This document shows positions 5,425-6,528 of a stretch of DNA of 6,528 nt, piece after piece (positions within the stretch are counted from its first letter, which is position 1; each line of letters starts with the position of its first letter). Under the pieces are notes generated by a model. The model worked only from the letters and a program-made list of their open reading frames with translations, was not told where the DNA came from and did not search any database. The position numbers and the translations under genes were made by a program. This stretch comes from JBIOJM01 sp044450785 (GTDB lineage Bacteria; Planctomycetota; Planctomycetia; Isosphaerales; Isosphaeraceae), in assembly GCA_044450785.1 (NCBI GenBank), contig JBIOJM010000456.1, forward strand, positions 1 to 6,528, read 5' to 3'.

Positions 5425-6225
5425 ATGTCGGTCCCTCACCGTTCACTTCGACTTGGCGGGATGACCGTCGCGGTCTTCCCGGACGCGGAGGCTGCCAGCC
5501 TCGCCGCCGTCGACTCGCTGATCGAGATGCTCGGCACGGCGCGGATAGAGCGCGGCCGGGCCGTCCTGGGACTGGCCACCGGCAGGACGCCGCAGCCGGT
5601 CTATGCCCACCTGGTCCACCGGCACCGAGCGGGCGTTCTCTCCTTTGCAAACGTGTCGACCTACAACCTCGACGAGTACTACCCGATCAGCCCGCTCGAT
5701 CCCAGGAGCTACCGGGCGTACATGCACCGCCATCTATTCAGTCAGGTCGACATCGCGCCCCACCGGGCGCATGTGCTCGACGGCACGGTGCCCGAGGCGT
5801 TCGCGGCCGCGCACGCCGCCGAGTTCGACCGCTGGATCGAGGCCGATGGCGGCCTGGACTTCCAGCTCCTGGGGATCGGTCGCAACGGTCACATCGGTTT
5901 CAACGAGCCGAGCGACTTGGCGGTCGCGGAGGCGCTCCGGCTCCCGACGCGCCTGGTCGATTTGCACCCGGTCACCCGCGCCAACGCGGCCGGGGAATTT
6001 GGCGGAGAAGACCACGTCATCCCCCGGGCCTTGACCATGGGCGTCGCTCCGATCCTGGCCGCGCGTGCGATCGTGGTCCTCGCCACCGGAGCGCACAAGA
6101 CCGAGATCGTCGCCCGCGCCCTCTCCGGCCCGATGACCGCCCAGCTCCCCGGCTCCCTTCTCCAGGCCGTCGCCGAAAGAGTCTTCTGGATCCTCGACGA
6201 GCCGGCTGCGGCAGGGCTGACTTGA
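5425..6225 (+). CDS. nagB: Glucosamine-6-phosphate deaminase
   Basis: The product is 266 residues, the usual length of NagB, which converts glucosamine-6-phosphate to fructose-6-phosphate and ammonia in the cytoplasm and links amino-sugar breakdown to glycolysis. Family landmarks appear in order. The phosphate-binding loop GLATGRTP is at 49-56, YNLDEYYP at 80-87 carries the catalytic Asp83 (equivalent to Asp72 of E. coli), and GIGRNGHIGFNEP at 150-162 carries His156 and Glu161 of the ring-opening set. VTRANA at 183-188 and TGAHK at 221-225 hold the likely phosphate-contacting Arg185 and Lys225. GSLLQ at 243-247 and the closing ILDEPAAAGL are also typical. The E. coli Asp141 position is Asn154, a change I recall from other bacterial NagB proteins, so it should not abolish activity. 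A longer in-frame opening at 5056 overlaps the upstream gene and is not used. It lies 26 bases after the deacetylase gene and is probably co-transcribed with it. Confidence 0.93.
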   Translation: MSVPHRSLRLGGMTVAVFPDAEAASLAAVDSLIEMLGTARIERGRAVLGLATGRTPQPVYAHLVHRHRAGVLSFANVSTYNLDEYYPISPLDPRSYRAYMHRHLFSQVDIAPHRAHVLDGTVPEAFAAAHAAEFDRWIEADGGLDFQLLGIGRNGHIGFNEPSDLAVAEALRLPTRLVDLHPVTRANAAGEFGGEDHVIPRALTMGVAPILAARAIVVLATGAHKTEIVARALSGPMTAQLPGSLLQAVAERVFWILDEPAAAGLT

Positions 6226-6319
6226 ATGGCGTTGCACGCGGAGCCGTATCGATGCCGGGAACGACAGCGCTCACACCAACCCGACGCGCGAGTTTTGCAG
6301 TTGTGCTTTTCTCGCGTTC

Positions 6320-6364
6320 GCCCCGCAGGGGCAGCGACATGCCAGCCCAGGGCAATGCCCTGGG
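6320..6364. repeat. REP-like double hairpin downstream of nagB
   Basis: Two perfect stems stand 13 bases apart. GCCCC and GGGGC enclose three bases at 6320-6332, and CCCAGGGC and GCCCTGGG enclose AAT at 6346-6364. The paired-hairpin layout resembles extragenic REP-type palindromes that stabilise upstream mRNA 3' ends, and similar CCCAGGGC/GCCCTGGG palindromes are, as far as I recall, common between genes in planctomycete genomes. No T-run follows, so factor-independent termination is not indicated. It is the only candidate 3'-end structure for the deacetylase-nagB transcript and lies about 95 bases after its last stop codon. Confidence 0.5.
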
Positions 6365-6390
6365 ATCTGGAAAACGCAATGAGCCGTGCC

Positions 6391-6473
6391 CTCGTATGAT
6401 CGAATTTGACCGCACGCTCGTACAATCGAATTTGACCGCACGCTGTCTCGCATGGTGATATTTCACCGTACAC
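6391..6473. repeat. Tandem 26-bp repeat, two near-identical copies plus a diverged third
   Basis: Copy one (6391-6416) and copy two (6417-6442) match at 24 of 26 bases, differing only at the seventh and eighth bases (TG against CA). Both contain the core CGAATTTGACCGCACG. After a four-base spacer a third unit at 6447-6471 matches copy one at 18 of 25 positions and includes the small hairpin GGTGA-TATT-TCACC (6454-6467). Arrays of a few similar-length repeats with a diverged outermost copy resemble the transposase-binding ends of IS21-type elements. No transposase gene is visible, so this may be an end remnant, or the near end of an element that continues past the window. Confidence 0.6.
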
Positions 6474-6528
6474 TGTCACTCCAGTCACGGCAGACTGGTT
6501 GCTGTGGTGGTCGTGGGGAGATCTAGCC

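Larger units (their letters stand above)
6226..6528. other. Gene-free, repeat-rich right edge
   Basis: No coding region is credible here: short frames on both strands lack ribosome-binding sites and family features. The stretch holds a double hairpin (6320-6364), a tandem 26-bp duplication with a third diverged copy (6391-6473), and an inverted repeat CCAGTC/GACTGG at 6481-6498 around six bases. The remainder (6226-6319 and 6499-6528) shows nothing I can name. Confidence 0.6.

Noticed and set aside
4373..5650. 425-codon minus-strand frame spanning the deacetylase and the start of nagB
   Set aside because: It is antisense to two recognised enzymes, is rich in Gly/Arg/Asp without motifs, and crosses the intergenic gap and promoter without any gene-like signal.
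6391..6473. CRISPR array
   Set aside because: The two near-identical units abut with no unique spacers, and only one further diverged copy is present, so this is a tandem or IS-end-type repeat.

Overview
The window is GC-rich and codes densely on both strands. Its gene content (a cytoplasmic sulfatase-fold protein without a leader peptide, a proline- and serine-rich lipoprotein with a cysteine knot-like tail, a stand-alone cyclic-nucleotide-binding-type domain, a PIG-L deacetylase beside a glucosamine-6-phosphate deaminase) resembles a planctomycete, probably near the Isosphaeraceae/Gemmata group. This placement is inferred from protein style, not from a marker gene.

Layout, left to right. 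Positions 1-28 hold the first codons of a possible minus-strand gene. A divergent promoter region leads into a sulfatase-superfamily protein (205-1698, +) in which most catalytic and metal-binding positions are substituted; its promoter and start look leaderless. A long low-complexity lipoprotein gene (1606-3324, -) runs towards it, and the two 3' ends overlap by 93 bases. An AT-richer intergenic region (3325-3659) separates this lipoprotein gene from a divergent gene for a small cNMP-binding-fold protein without a DNA-binding domain (3660-4193, +). After a second intergenic gap with a good sigma-70-like promoter comes an apparent two-gene operon: a PIG-L/LmbE-type deacetylase (4409-5398, +) and NagB, glucosamine-6-phosphate deaminase (5425-6225, +), 26 bases apart. 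The last 303 bases contain no gene but are rich in repeats: a REP-like double hairpin, a 26-bp tandem duplication with a third diverged copy, and a further small inverted repeat.

The clearest functional unit is the deacetylase-NagB pair, which could turn an N-acetylated amino sugar into an amino sugar and then feed glucosamine-6-phosphate into glycolysis as fructose-6-phosphate. The other three genes have no evident shared pathway. The most unusual items are the apparently catalytically degenerate cytoplasmic sulfatase homologue and the structured repeats at the right edge. I see no clear defence system, CRISPR array, RNA gene or complete mobile element.
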